Origin: Butyrivibrio sp.
GTDB lineage: Bacteria; Bacillota; Clostridia; Lachnospirales; Lachnospiraceae
Reading direction: 5' to 3'
Length of the DNA stretch: 41,967 bases
Assembly (NCBI GenBank): GCA_024688095.1
Contig: JAILEJ010000151.1
Coordinates: 1 to 41,967, forward strand
Made by a program: the position numbers and the translations under genes
The notes under the pieces: generated by a model
What the model was told of the DNA's origin: nothing
The model's input: only the letters and a program-made list of their open reading frames with translations
Database searches by the model: none
Shown here: positions 16,502 through 23,545 of the stretch, in pieces
Numbering within the stretch: position 1 is the stretch's first letter
Layout of the letters: every line of letters begins with the position of its first letter

Positions 16502-16709
16502 GGTGACTTTTTACACATTTAATATGTGTTTATAATTATATAATCGTTCGAAACACGCTTTCGCTCCGATTTTGGCGTAAGCGTACTAAATAAAAAAGAC
16601 AATTAACAGGAAAACTGTTAATTGTCTTTTTTATTTAGTATGCACGCCTCAAAAGGGTTTCTCTCTGATTATATAATAATAAACACATACAAAAATTATT
16701 AAAGTCACC
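16502..16709. repeat. 208-bp long palindromic element with 9-bp terminal inverted repeats
   Basis: The whole stretch can fold into one hairpin. The outer ends are GGTGACTTT (16502-16510) and AAAGTCACC (16701-16709). A second arm pair, 16523-16545 and 16667-16689, matches at 22 of 23 positions when reverse-complemented. The inner arms are GGCGT (16574-16578)/ACGCC (16644-16648), then 16581-16609 against 16615-16643 (29 nt, one difference) around a GAAAA loop. No ORF is inside. It resembles a MITE or large REP-like element; no clear target duplication was seen. Confidence 0.8.
16592..16632. terminator. Bidirectional terminator between gdhA and the ACT-domain gene
   Basis: The core of the long palindrome has six A on its left and six T on its right flanking the stem GACAATTAACAG / CTGTTAATTGTC. 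It could therefore terminate the gdhA transcript on the plus strand and the ACT-domain gene on the minus strand. Confidence 0.85.
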
Positions 16710-16774
16710 TATTTATTATAAACTGAATATACATAGTTCTTAATTGAAACAGGTATTTTTATATTCAAAAATGG

Positions 16775-17140
16775 TTATGATATGCGGTAACCTGCATTTT
16801 CCAAAAGAGAGAGTGCCTGTTCGTATTTTTCTTTTTTTACAAGAATGTAGTCTGTATTGTAGGTGGACACTACAAAGATTCCAATGCTGTTATCAGCAAG
16901 GAGCTTTGCAATTGGAGAAAGTATCCCAATAAGACTAAAGTCGAGCTCACCCTGAATCTTAAAGCCTTTCCAGCCGTCCTCACGTTTTATGGTCTCTGTA
17001 GGAGCATTTTCAGTTTTACATACAAGTGATATTTCATCTGCTGTTTTTGTTAATGAATAGAAATCCATATTTAAATCAATAGCAGAAGAGTTATTTATTT
17101 TGCAGACAGTTAGATTTTCATCGATTTTCTTTAATCTCAT
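16775..17140 (-). CDS. ACT-domain protein (tandem ACT, COG3603-like)
   Basis: A small 121-aa stand-alone regulatory-type protein. The C-terminal half, GELDFSLIGILSPIAKLLADNSIGIFVVSTYNTDYILVKKEKYEQAL, is a typical ACT fold. The N-terminal half (L-VCKINNSSAIDL...FYSLTKTADEISLVC) looks like a diverged first ACT module. ACT domains usually bind small ligands such as amino acids; the ligand here is unknown. GGAGG (17147-17151 on the complement) lies 6 nt before the ATG. It converges on gdhA and shares its terminator. The assignment to the COG3603 type is from recall. Confidence 0.8.
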   Translation of the reverse strand: MRLKKIDENLTVCKINNSSAIDLNMDFYSLTKTADEISLVCKTENAPTETIKREDGWKGFKIQGELDFSLIGILSPIAKLLADNSIGIFVVSTYNTDYILVKKEKYEQALSLLENAGYRIS

Positions 17141-17495
17141 AAAAAACCTCCATTGTTTTGATATTTATATTATAAATCATTTTGAGGTTAATAAACAGAA
17201 ATACGTGCTTTATCATGGTTTTGAGCATTATGTTTTTTGTGTGTTTGTTTTTTCTATATTAAATATAAAAAAAATCTATAATTTATATAAAATCAATTTT
17301 ATTTTAAACACAAAATGACAAAATAGCGCTAAAATATATATGTATATACACTTTACTGCGAATTATATTTTAAACTGAATAAACGACGGTTATCTAGCAT
17401 TTGAGGGGTGTTGAAAACTGTTTGAGGAGAGGCTTAAATTATTTGATACAAGCGCATTAAAGTGATAAGTTTTCCGATTGGAGGGTCATTTTCTT
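17141..17495. other. Divergent intergenic region, 355 bp, no gene
   Basis: Very AT-rich region between the ACT-domain gene (minus) and the chemoreceptor gene (plus). On the minus strand a TATAAT (complement of 17169-17174) with TGTTTA 17 nt upstream could serve the ACT gene. On the plus strand TTGAAA (17411-17416), 17 nt, TTAAAT (17434-17439) could serve the chemoreceptor. No sigma-28 box at correct spacing and no recognisable riboswitch was found. All promoter calls here are weak. Confidence 0.4.
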
Positions 17496-19196
17496 ATGAG
17501 AAGGAATCAAAAACTGATAGTTCATTTGATGAGTATTTTTCTAGGTGCACTTGTAATTGTAAGTATTCTGCTTGTAATTGTTGGAGCAATTGAAGTGTCA
17601 AATGCTTACACTGTAATGTTTGAAGCTCAGCTCCAAACTGCTTCAGAGCATATAGCCAGTCAGTTTACATATGAGTGGGAAGGAGACTGGTTCATTTCAG
17701 AAAGTGGTGAGCTTGGAAAAGGTGAGATAATTGTAGGAGATCAGATATTAACTCTTAGCAAAGATTTAAAAGCAAAAACAGAGCTGGATTATACTATTTG
17801 TTATGAAACTACCAGAATGGTATCAACTCTGTCAGGTGCTGAAGGGACAAAAGTAGATGATATTGTTGCACAGACTGTTTATCAGCAAAAAGAAGAATAT
17901 CTGGATGATAATGTTATTATCAATGGTGAAAGATATTTTGCATATTATACGCCAATGTATAATGATGATGGCAGTATAGCTGGTATGATTGCTGCAAACA
18001 GGAAAGCAAATGTACTTACGTCAGCAGTTAATAAAGCAATTATTATAATGGTAGTAATTGCGATTATATTTGTTGCAATTGTTCTTGGAATAGGAATCAG
18101 TATTTCATTATCAACAACAAAAGTAATGACAAATATTGTTGATTCACTTAAGACTCTTTCTGAAGGAAAGCTTTCAATTCATATTGATCCGTCAGCGCTT
18201 GCAAGAAAGGATGAACTTGGTACAATAGCACAGAGTACAAAAAATCTTGATGATGAATTGTGTGATGTAATACGAGTTACAAAAGGTCTTTCTAATGACG
18301 TTACTAAGTCAGGGGATGAGCTCTCCAGTTCTTCAGAGCAGGCATCACAGGCATCCGGTCAGGTTACAATTGCAGTTGATGAAATCAGTAGAGGTGCAGT
18401 AAGCCAGGCTGAGAGTATCCAGTCATCTGCTGGAAATACAAATGACATTGGCTTTGACATTGACAGTATTTCTGATAATATAGAAGAGCTTACTGAATAT
18501 ACTAATAATATGAAGGCAGCATGTAATAATGCTATGCAGGCTCTTAATCAGGTACTTGATCAGAATGCAACAGTAATAGATCAGATGAGAGAAATTGATG
18601 AGCAGATTAAATCAACAAATGAAGCTGTACAGGATATTTCTGAAGCATCAGATATTATTACATCTATTTCAAGTCAGACAAATCTTCTTTCACTAAATGC
18701 ATCTATTGAGGCTGCACGTGCAGGTGATGCGGGTAAAGGATTTGCAGTTGTTGCCACAGAAATTGGACAGCTTGCTGAACAGAGTAGAGTTGCGGCAGTT
18801 AAGATTAACAAGATAGTAGAAAATCTTGTAGTTGAATCTCAGAAGAGTGTTGATACTCTTGATGAACTCAATAAGGGAATTGAAGAACAGAACAGACAGC
18901 TTGATTCAACCAGAACAGATATGGATACAATGGTTGTAGATGTGGACAATGTTGCTACAAGTTCTGCCAGCATTTCAGAAAGAATCAATACACTTAATGG
19001 ATCAAAGAATAGCCTTATTGATATTATTCAGGATCTGTCAGCTATTTCTGAAGAGAACGCTGCATCAACCGAAGAAACAAATGCATCCATGGAAGAACTG
19101 AATGCTACATTTGATGTAATTAGTAATTCAGCACATGAACTTAAAAATCTGGCTAAACAGCTTGATGAAAAGATTAATTTCTTCCATTTTGATTAA
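17496..19196 (+). CDS. Methyl-accepting chemotaxis protein, Cache-type sensor
   Basis: Transmembrane chemoreceptor of 566 aa controlling CheA. TM1 is about residues 7-31, followed by an extracellular single-Cache-like domain (about 38-175, with YFAYYTPMYNDDGSIAGMI near its end). TM2 is about 178-203, then HAMP and a coiled-coil signalling domain. The CheA/CheW-binding tip ISSQTNLLSLNASIEAARAG and following GFAVVATEIGQLAEQS (about 387-432) are fully conserved. No CheR-docking pentapeptide is seen at the C-terminus (ends FFHFD). I start at ATG 17496; GGAGG (17480-17484) lies 11 nt upstream, and a TTG at 17478 would precede the ribosome site. Ligand unknown. Confidence 0.95.
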   Translation: MRRNQKLIVHLMSIFLGALVIVSILLVIVGAIEVSNAYTVMFEAQLQTASEHIASQFTYEWEGDWFISESGELGKGEIIVGDQILTLSKDLKAKTELDYTICYETTRMVSTLSGAEGTKVDDIVAQTVYQQKEEYLDDNVIINGERYFAYYTPMYNDDGSIAGMIAANRKANVLTSAVNKAIIIMVVIAIIFVAIVLGIGISISLSTTKVMTNIVDSLKTLSEGKLSIHIDPSALARKDELGTIAQSTKNLDDELCDVIRVTKGLSNDVTKSGDELSSSSEQASQASGQVTIAVDEISRGAVSQAESIQSSAGNTNDIGFDIDSISDNIEELTEYTNNMKAACNNAMQALNQVLDQNATVIDQMREIDEQIKSTNEAVQDISEASDIITSISSQTNLLSLNASIEAARAGDAGKGFAVVATEIGQLAEQSRVAAVKINKIVENLVVESQKSVDTLDELNKGIEEQNRQLDSTRTDMDTMVVDVDNVATSSASISERINTLNGSKNSLIDIIQDLSAISEENAASTEETNASMEELNATFDVISNSAHELKNLAKQLDEKINFFHFD

Positions 19197-19216
19197 ACTT
19201 TATCTATTTCAGAAAC

Positions 19217-19258
19217 ATATAGATTATTGATTTTCATCTAAAAATCAATAATCTATAT
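19217..19258 (+). terminator. Perfect 18-bp inverted repeat after the chemoreceptor gene
   Basis: ATATAGATTATTGATTTT (19217-19234) and its exact reverse complement (19241-19258) enclose a 6-nt loop. It is probably a transcript end, but the stem is AT-rich and the tail (TATATAAATG) is not a classic T run. Confidence 0.6.
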
Positions 19259-19340
19259 TATATAAATGTTTATGATACAGTAATTTGTAAATTAAAAAAT
19301 TGAATATGTAGAGCAAAAAGGCTCTTGGTGGGGATCAGAT

Positions 19341-21110
19341 ATGATTATGTTTATTGTTATTATGTTTTTTTATTTTGTTATTCTCTGGCTTTCTAAATGT
19401 AGTCAAATCGGATGGCTGCTAGGGGCCTTTTTGTTTGTAATTTTCTTTGCAGGTTTTATATCTAAGGGTGGGAAATTTGCTAAATTAACAGGCATATTAA
19501 AGATTTGTCCATGGATTGGACTTATAGTATTTCTTGTAATATTTACAATGATTTCGCAGCCTCCGGTAAAGAGAGTACCGGCAGTAAGCGTAAAAAATCC
19601 TGTTGAAACAGGAGTGATAAGTGTCTCAGAGGGTGATATTTCAGGTGTATATAACGAGGATCAGACAGTTGAGGTATATGCAGGAATACCATATGCCAAG
19701 CCTCCTGTTGGAGAGCTAAGATGGAAAGAAACTCAGCCTGCAGAGAGTTGGGACGGAGTTCTTAAATGTGATGAATTTGGCCCTATGTCTATGCAGTCAA
19801 GAAGTGGAACTATTTATAATTCTCTGGTAGATCTTGTTATATATAAAAGACTAAATTTTGGCTTTGATGATAATTATATTGAGGAAATGAGTGAAGACAG
19901 TCTTTATCTTAACGTTTGGAAACCAGCTGGAGATGTTTCAGGGCTTCCTGTTGTTTTTTTTGTACATGGTGGTTCACTTATGACAGGACAGAGTTCATAC
20001 GGAGATTACAATGGGGAGACCTTTGCCAAAGAAGGAGTAATTTTTGTAAATTTTGCATACAGGTTAAACATATTTGGATATATGGCAGAAGAGGGACTTG
20101 CAGCAGAATCTGCAAATGGAACAACTGGTAATTATGGGCTACTTGATCAGATTCAGGCATTAAAATGGGTAAAGGAAAATATAAGTGCTTTTGGAGGTGA
20201 CCCTAATAATATTACTATAGCAGGTGAATCAGCAGGCTCATCAAGTGTTAATGCATTATGTGTTTCTCCGCTTACAGAAGGGCTATTTAGGCGTGCAATT
20301 GCAGAAAGTAGTGGAATTACTGCAAAGAAACCATATCATACCTTCAGGGACCTCACAGACGCATTATCGATGGGCAAAGATATAATGTTTGAATTTGGAG
20401 TATCAGATGTTACTGAGTTAAGAAATCTTAGCGCGGAGGAACTGTTAAATACATCATACTCTAACAGTGCAATGACTGTTGATGGATATGCAATTACAGA
20501 ACAGCCTTATCTTACATATGAAAAGGGCAATAATCATGAAGAAGCTTTATTAAATGGCTATAATGCCAATGAAGCAGAAGTATTTAATTATTTTGTAGGA
20601 AAAATAACTCCTGATAATCTAAGCGAAAGATTGCAGACAGTTCTTGGAGATTATACTGATGAAGCTATAGACTTGTATAAACCAAAGACTAATGCTGATG
20701 CGAAGGCAGCATTTAACAGTATCTTAAGCGCAGCCTGGTTTGAATATAGTCACCATACCTGGTCAGATTATATGGCAGATCAGGAAAAACCAGTTTATCT
20801 TTATTATTTCTCTAAAGAAAACAGTGGATTATCTAATAAACATGCAGGTGAGATGCCTTATGCTTATGGAAATATTGATACAAGTCAGCTTGCATTTGAT
20901 GAGTCTGATAAGGAGCTTTCGGATATAATGGTAACCTACTGGATTAATTTTGCTAAAACAGGTGATCCAAATGGAGAAGGTGTTCCGGAATGGATTGATT
21001 ATAAGGAAAACAGGGATCAGCTTATTGAATTTAATAATGAAATTCAGATGATAAATAATCCTTTTAATAAGATGAATGAATTTCTTGACAGTTATCAAAA
21101 CGGTTTATAA
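19341..21110 (+). CDS. Membrane-anchored type B carboxylesterase
   Basis: Alpha/beta-hydrolase of the carboxylesterase/cholinesterase family hydrolysing carboxylic esters; natural substrate unknown. Residues 1-70 hold three membrane segments (about 2-18, 22-41, 50-68) instead of a simple signal peptide. The catalytic domain follows with EDSLYLNVWKP, oxyanion HGGS, nucleophile elbow GESAG (Ser297), probable acid Glu411 in GYNANEAE, and His501 in KHAGEMPYAYG. Topology of an odd number of segments would place the enzyme outside. 589 aa, start ATG 19341 after GGTGGGGA. A single gene with its own gap on each side; a role in deacetylating plant polymers is possible but not shown. Confidence 0.9.
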   Translation: MIMFIVIMFFYFVILWLSKCSQIGWLLGAFLFVIFFAGFISKGGKFAKLTGILKICPWIGLIVFLVIFTMISQPPVKRVPAVSVKNPVETGVISVSEGDISGVYNEDQTVEVYAGIPYAKPPVGELRWKETQPAESWDGVLKCDEFGPMSMQSRSGTIYNSLVDLVIYKRLNFGFDDNYIEEMSEDSLYLNVWKPAGDVSGLPVVFFVHGGSLMTGQSSYGDYNGETFAKEGVIFVNFAYRLNIFGYMAEEGLAAESANGTTGNYGLLDQIQALKWVKENISAFGGDPNNITIAGESAGSSSVNALCVSPLTEGLFRRAIAESSGITAKKPYHTFRDLTDALSMGKDIMFEFGVSDVTELRNLSAEELLNTSYSNSAMTVDGYAITEQPYLTYEKGNNHEEALLNGYNANEAEVFNYFVGKITPDNLSERLQTVLGDYTDEAIDLYKPKTNADAKAAFNSILSAAWFEYSHHTWSDYMADQEKPVYLYYFSKENSGLSNKHAGEMPYAYGNIDTSQLAFDESDKELSDIMVTYWINFAKTGDPNGEGVPEWIDYKENRDQLIEFNNEIQMINNPFNKMNEFLDSYQNGL

Positions 21111-21149
21111 TCAATATGTTATATTAAGAAACATTTAATGCTTTCTTAA

Positions 21150-21178
21150 TTGAATTAGGAAGATGGATGATTTATATT
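21150..21178 (+). promoter_or_regulatory. Promoter for the 51-aa gene
   Basis: TTGAAT (21150-21155) and TATATT (21173-21178) are spaced by 17 nt, about 50 nt before the start codon. Confidence 0.5.
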
Positions 21179-21227
21179 TACTATGCTACTTGAAACAGGT
21201 GTTTTTTGAAAAAGGAGCGTATAAATC

Positions 21228-21383
21228 ATGGAAGAGTGCATGAAAGTTTTAGATCGTATTATGGATCAGGTTTATAATCATCCTGAAGAAATGAGAAAAA
21301 GAATTCTTAAAAACTCTACTGCTTATATTTCTAATCAAGAGAATAAATCTCAAAACAACTCAGAAATGTTAACAACCGTATAA
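21228..21383 (+). CDS. Small 51-aa protein, unknown
   Basis: A short ORF beginning MEECMKVLDRIMDQVYNHPE and ending EMLTTV. AAAGGAG (21211-21217) lies 10 nt before its ATG, a promoter-like pair precedes it and a strong terminator follows within 10 nt of its stop. The first 30 residues are charged and amphipathic and predicted helical, the last 20 are polar and probably disordered. No signal peptide or membrane segment. Its function is not recognised. Confidence 0.6.
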   Translation: MEECMKVLDRIMDQVYNHPEEMRKRILKNSTAYISNQENKSQNNSEMLTTV

Positions 21384-21390
21384 AAATATA

Positions 21391-21427
21391 AAAGAGGTGT
21401 GGCAAAGATGTCACACCTCTTTCTTTG
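21391..21427. terminator. Bidirectional terminator between the 51-aa gene and ptsI
   Basis: AAAGAGGTGTG (21391-21401) pairs perfectly with CACACCTCTTT (21412-21422) around a 10-nt loop. The plus strand has a TTTCTTT tail and the minus strand a T-rich tail, so it fits both converging genes. A second hairpin (CAGACACAC / GTGTGCCTG, about 21432-21461) lies nearer ptsI. Confidence 0.85.
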
Positions 21428-21475
21428 ATTACAGACACACATTTTATATGCGTGTGCCTGTTTATAATTTGTAAA

Positions 21476-23182
21476 TTAGTCTTTTGCAGCAGCCTTTAAT
21501 GCAGCTACAATTTCTGATTCTGTCTTAAGTGAGAGTACCTTTGCAGCGAGTTCGTCTGCTTCAGCTTTACTCCATTTTGATATAATGCATCTTGCTGTTA
21601 ATACAAGAACCGGATTCACACTATATTCAGTAAGACCAAAGGATATTAAAAGTGGAATCATCAGAGGATCAGCAGCAGCTTCTCCACACATACCAACAGG
21701 TATTCCTGCTTTTACACCACACTCAATTATGTGCTTTATAGACCTGAGAACTGATGGCTGGAAAGTTGAATATAGATAAGCTACATCAGCATTTCCACGG
21801 TCTACACTCATTGTATACTGTGTAAGGTCATTTGTTCCGATTGAGAAGAAATCACTTTCTTCTGCAAGCATATCTGCAATGAGAGAAGCAGAAGGTGTTT
21901 CTATCATGCACCCAACTTCAATGTTTTTGTCGTAGTCGATATTATTAGAATCAAAATCTTTCTTTATTTCCTCGACCATTGCTTTGACACTTCTGATTTC
22001 ATCAACACAGGTTACAAGCGGAACCATTATTTTTACCTTACCAAAAGCACTGGCTCTCATAATTGCACGAAGCTGGATAGTGTATTTATCTTTGTTTCCA
22101 AGACAGTATCTTACAGCTCTGTAACCAAGAAACGGATTATCTTCCTTTTTCATTTCGAGATAAGGGATGTCTTTATCGCCGCCAATGTCCAGTGTCCTGA
22201 TAATTACATCTTTGCCATTCATGGTTTCAACAGCTTCCTTGTATGCAGCAAACTGTTCTTCCTCAGTTGGAAGATGATTGTTGTCCATAAACAGAAATTC
22301 TGAACGGAAAAGACCAATTCCTTCGCCATCGCATTCAACAGCTTTTTTGGCATCCTTAGGAGTTCCTATATTACAGAAGAGTTCAACCTTTGTGCCATCT
22401 GCTGTGACAGTTTCTTTACCTTTAAACTTATCAAGCTCTGCCTGTTTACGAATGAATTCTTCTCGTTTTATCACATACTGCGAAAGAATGTCGCCGTCAG
22501 GATTAATATATACATCACCTTCTGTACCATCTATAATTGCGCTGTCTTTGTCCTTTACCAGTTCAGTTATATTAGGAACACTTAGTACTGCAGGTATTTC
22601 CAGTGCTCTTGCAAGGATAGCAGAGTGAGATGTCTTACCGCCTATTTCTGTAATGATTCCAGCCACATTTTCCTTAACTATCTGAGAAGTCATGGAAGGA
22701 GTGAGATCCTTGGCAACCAGTACAGTTCCCTTTGGAACTTTGCTGATATCTATATCTTCAATTCCAAGCAGAATTTTGAGAAGACTGACCTTTATATCAG
22801 CAATATCAGAAGCTCTTTGTCTCATCATTTCATCATCCATTTTGGAAAACATACCATAGAACATATCACAAACGGCTTCAACAGCGCTTTCTGCACATTG
22901 TCCGGCATCAATCATTTTAGACATTTCACCTGACATTGTCGGATCTGAAATCATGAAAAGATGTCCCTCTAGAATTTCAGCTTCCTTTGGACCGATTCTC
23001 TTACGTATATCGTCAGCCATTTCCTTGGTTTCAGTTTTGAATTTTTCGATAGCAGCTTCAAATCTTTGCTTTTCAGCTGCAGTATCTTCAATTTTTTTAT
23101 TATCATATTTGAGTTCATGTTCTACAATCAGAACAATGCTTCCAATTCCGATTCCGCGAGATGCGGCTATTCCTTTATACAT
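21476..23182 (-). CDS. ptsI: Phosphoenolpyruvate-protein phosphotransferase (PTS enzyme I)
   Basis: First phosphotransfer enzyme of the PTS; takes phosphate from PEP to HPr. At 568 aa it is full length. The phosphorylatable His186 is in GGKTSHSAILAR. The PEP-binding C-terminal half has GIGLFRSEFLFM, RTLDIGGDKDIPY, NPFLGYRAVRY, GCMIETPSA and FFSIGTNDLTQY, with active-site CGEAAADP near the end. GGAGG precedes the ATG on the minus strand. It is the last gene of the fructose operon, 58 nt after ptsH. Confidence 0.97.
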   Translation of the reverse strand: MYKGIAASRGIGIGSIVLIVEHELKYDNKKIEDTAAEKQRFEAAIEKFKTETKEMADDIRKRIGPKEAEILEGHLFMISDPTMSGEMSKMIDAGQCAESAVEAVCDMFYGMFSKMDDEMMRQRASDIADIKVSLLKILLGIEDIDISKVPKGTVLVAKDLTPSMTSQIVKENVAGIITEIGGKTSHSAILARALEIPAVLSVPNITELVKDKDSAIIDGTEGDVYINPDGDILSQYVIKREEFIRKQAELDKFKGKETVTADGTKVELFCNIGTPKDAKKAVECDGEGIGLFRSEFLFMDNNHLPTEEEQFAAYKEAVETMNGKDVIIRTLDIGGDKDIPYLEMKKEDNPFLGYRAVRYCLGNKDKYTIQLRAIMRASAFGKVKIMVPLVTCVDEIRSVKAMVEEIKKDFDSNNIDYDKNIEVGCMIETPSASLIADMLAEESDFFSIGTNDLTQYTMSVDRGNADVAYLYSTFQPSVLRSIKHIIECGVKAGIPVGMCGEAAADPLMIPLLISFGLTEYSVNPVLVLTARCIISKWSKAEADELAAKVLSLKTESEIVAALKAAAKD

Positions 23183-23240
23183 AGAAATCCTCCAATATTA
23201 TTAAAGCTTTAATTCTTTATTATTATTTTAGAAGGAGAAT

Positions 23241-23504
23241 TTAGTCACCTAAACCACTTTCTACCATTTCTACAGCAGCCTTAAGTGCTTCAGCTTCATC
23301 TGGTCCGTCACACTGAATTTCTATTTCAGCACCGCATTTAATGCAGGCAGACATAAGCATCATTACACTTTTACAATCGTATGTATTTCCGTTAAATACA
23401 ATTTTTACATCACTTGTAAAAGTTGTCATTTTCTGACTCATAACGCTTGCTGGACGCATGTGCATTCCCTGTTCATTAGTTACTGTTACTTTCTGAGATA
23501 CCAT
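23241..23504 (-). CDS. ptsH: PTS phosphocarrier protein HPr
   Basis: 87-aa phosphocarrier between EI and sugar-specific EIIA. His15 is in GMHMRPAS, with Met14 and Met16 where many homologues have Ile/Leu and Ala. Ser46 is in DCKSVMMLMS, so the site used by HPr kinase for carbon catabolite control is kept. Both sites intact argue for a genuine HPr. It sits between fruA and ptsI. AAAGGAA precedes the start on the minus strand. Confidence 0.95.
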   Translation of the reverse strand: MVSQKVTVTNEQGMHMRPASVMSQKMTTFTSDVKIVFNGNTYDCKSVMMLMSACIKCGAEIEIQCDGPDEAEALKAAVEMVESGLGD

Positions 23505-23545
23505 AATTAATTCCTTTCATATATAAAACTATTTTTATTAAAAGC

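Noticed and set aside
17340..17495. Possible sigma-28 promoter or c-di-GMP riboswitch before the chemoreceptor gene
   Set aside because: The only CCGATT lies 12 nt after a TAAA, overlapping the ribosome site, so spacing is wrong; the conserved GEMM core sequences are absent.
22278..23204. Three plus-strand frames opposite ptsI
   Set aside because: They are shadows of the ptsI reading frame, which has all PTS enzyme I motifs and a ribosome site.
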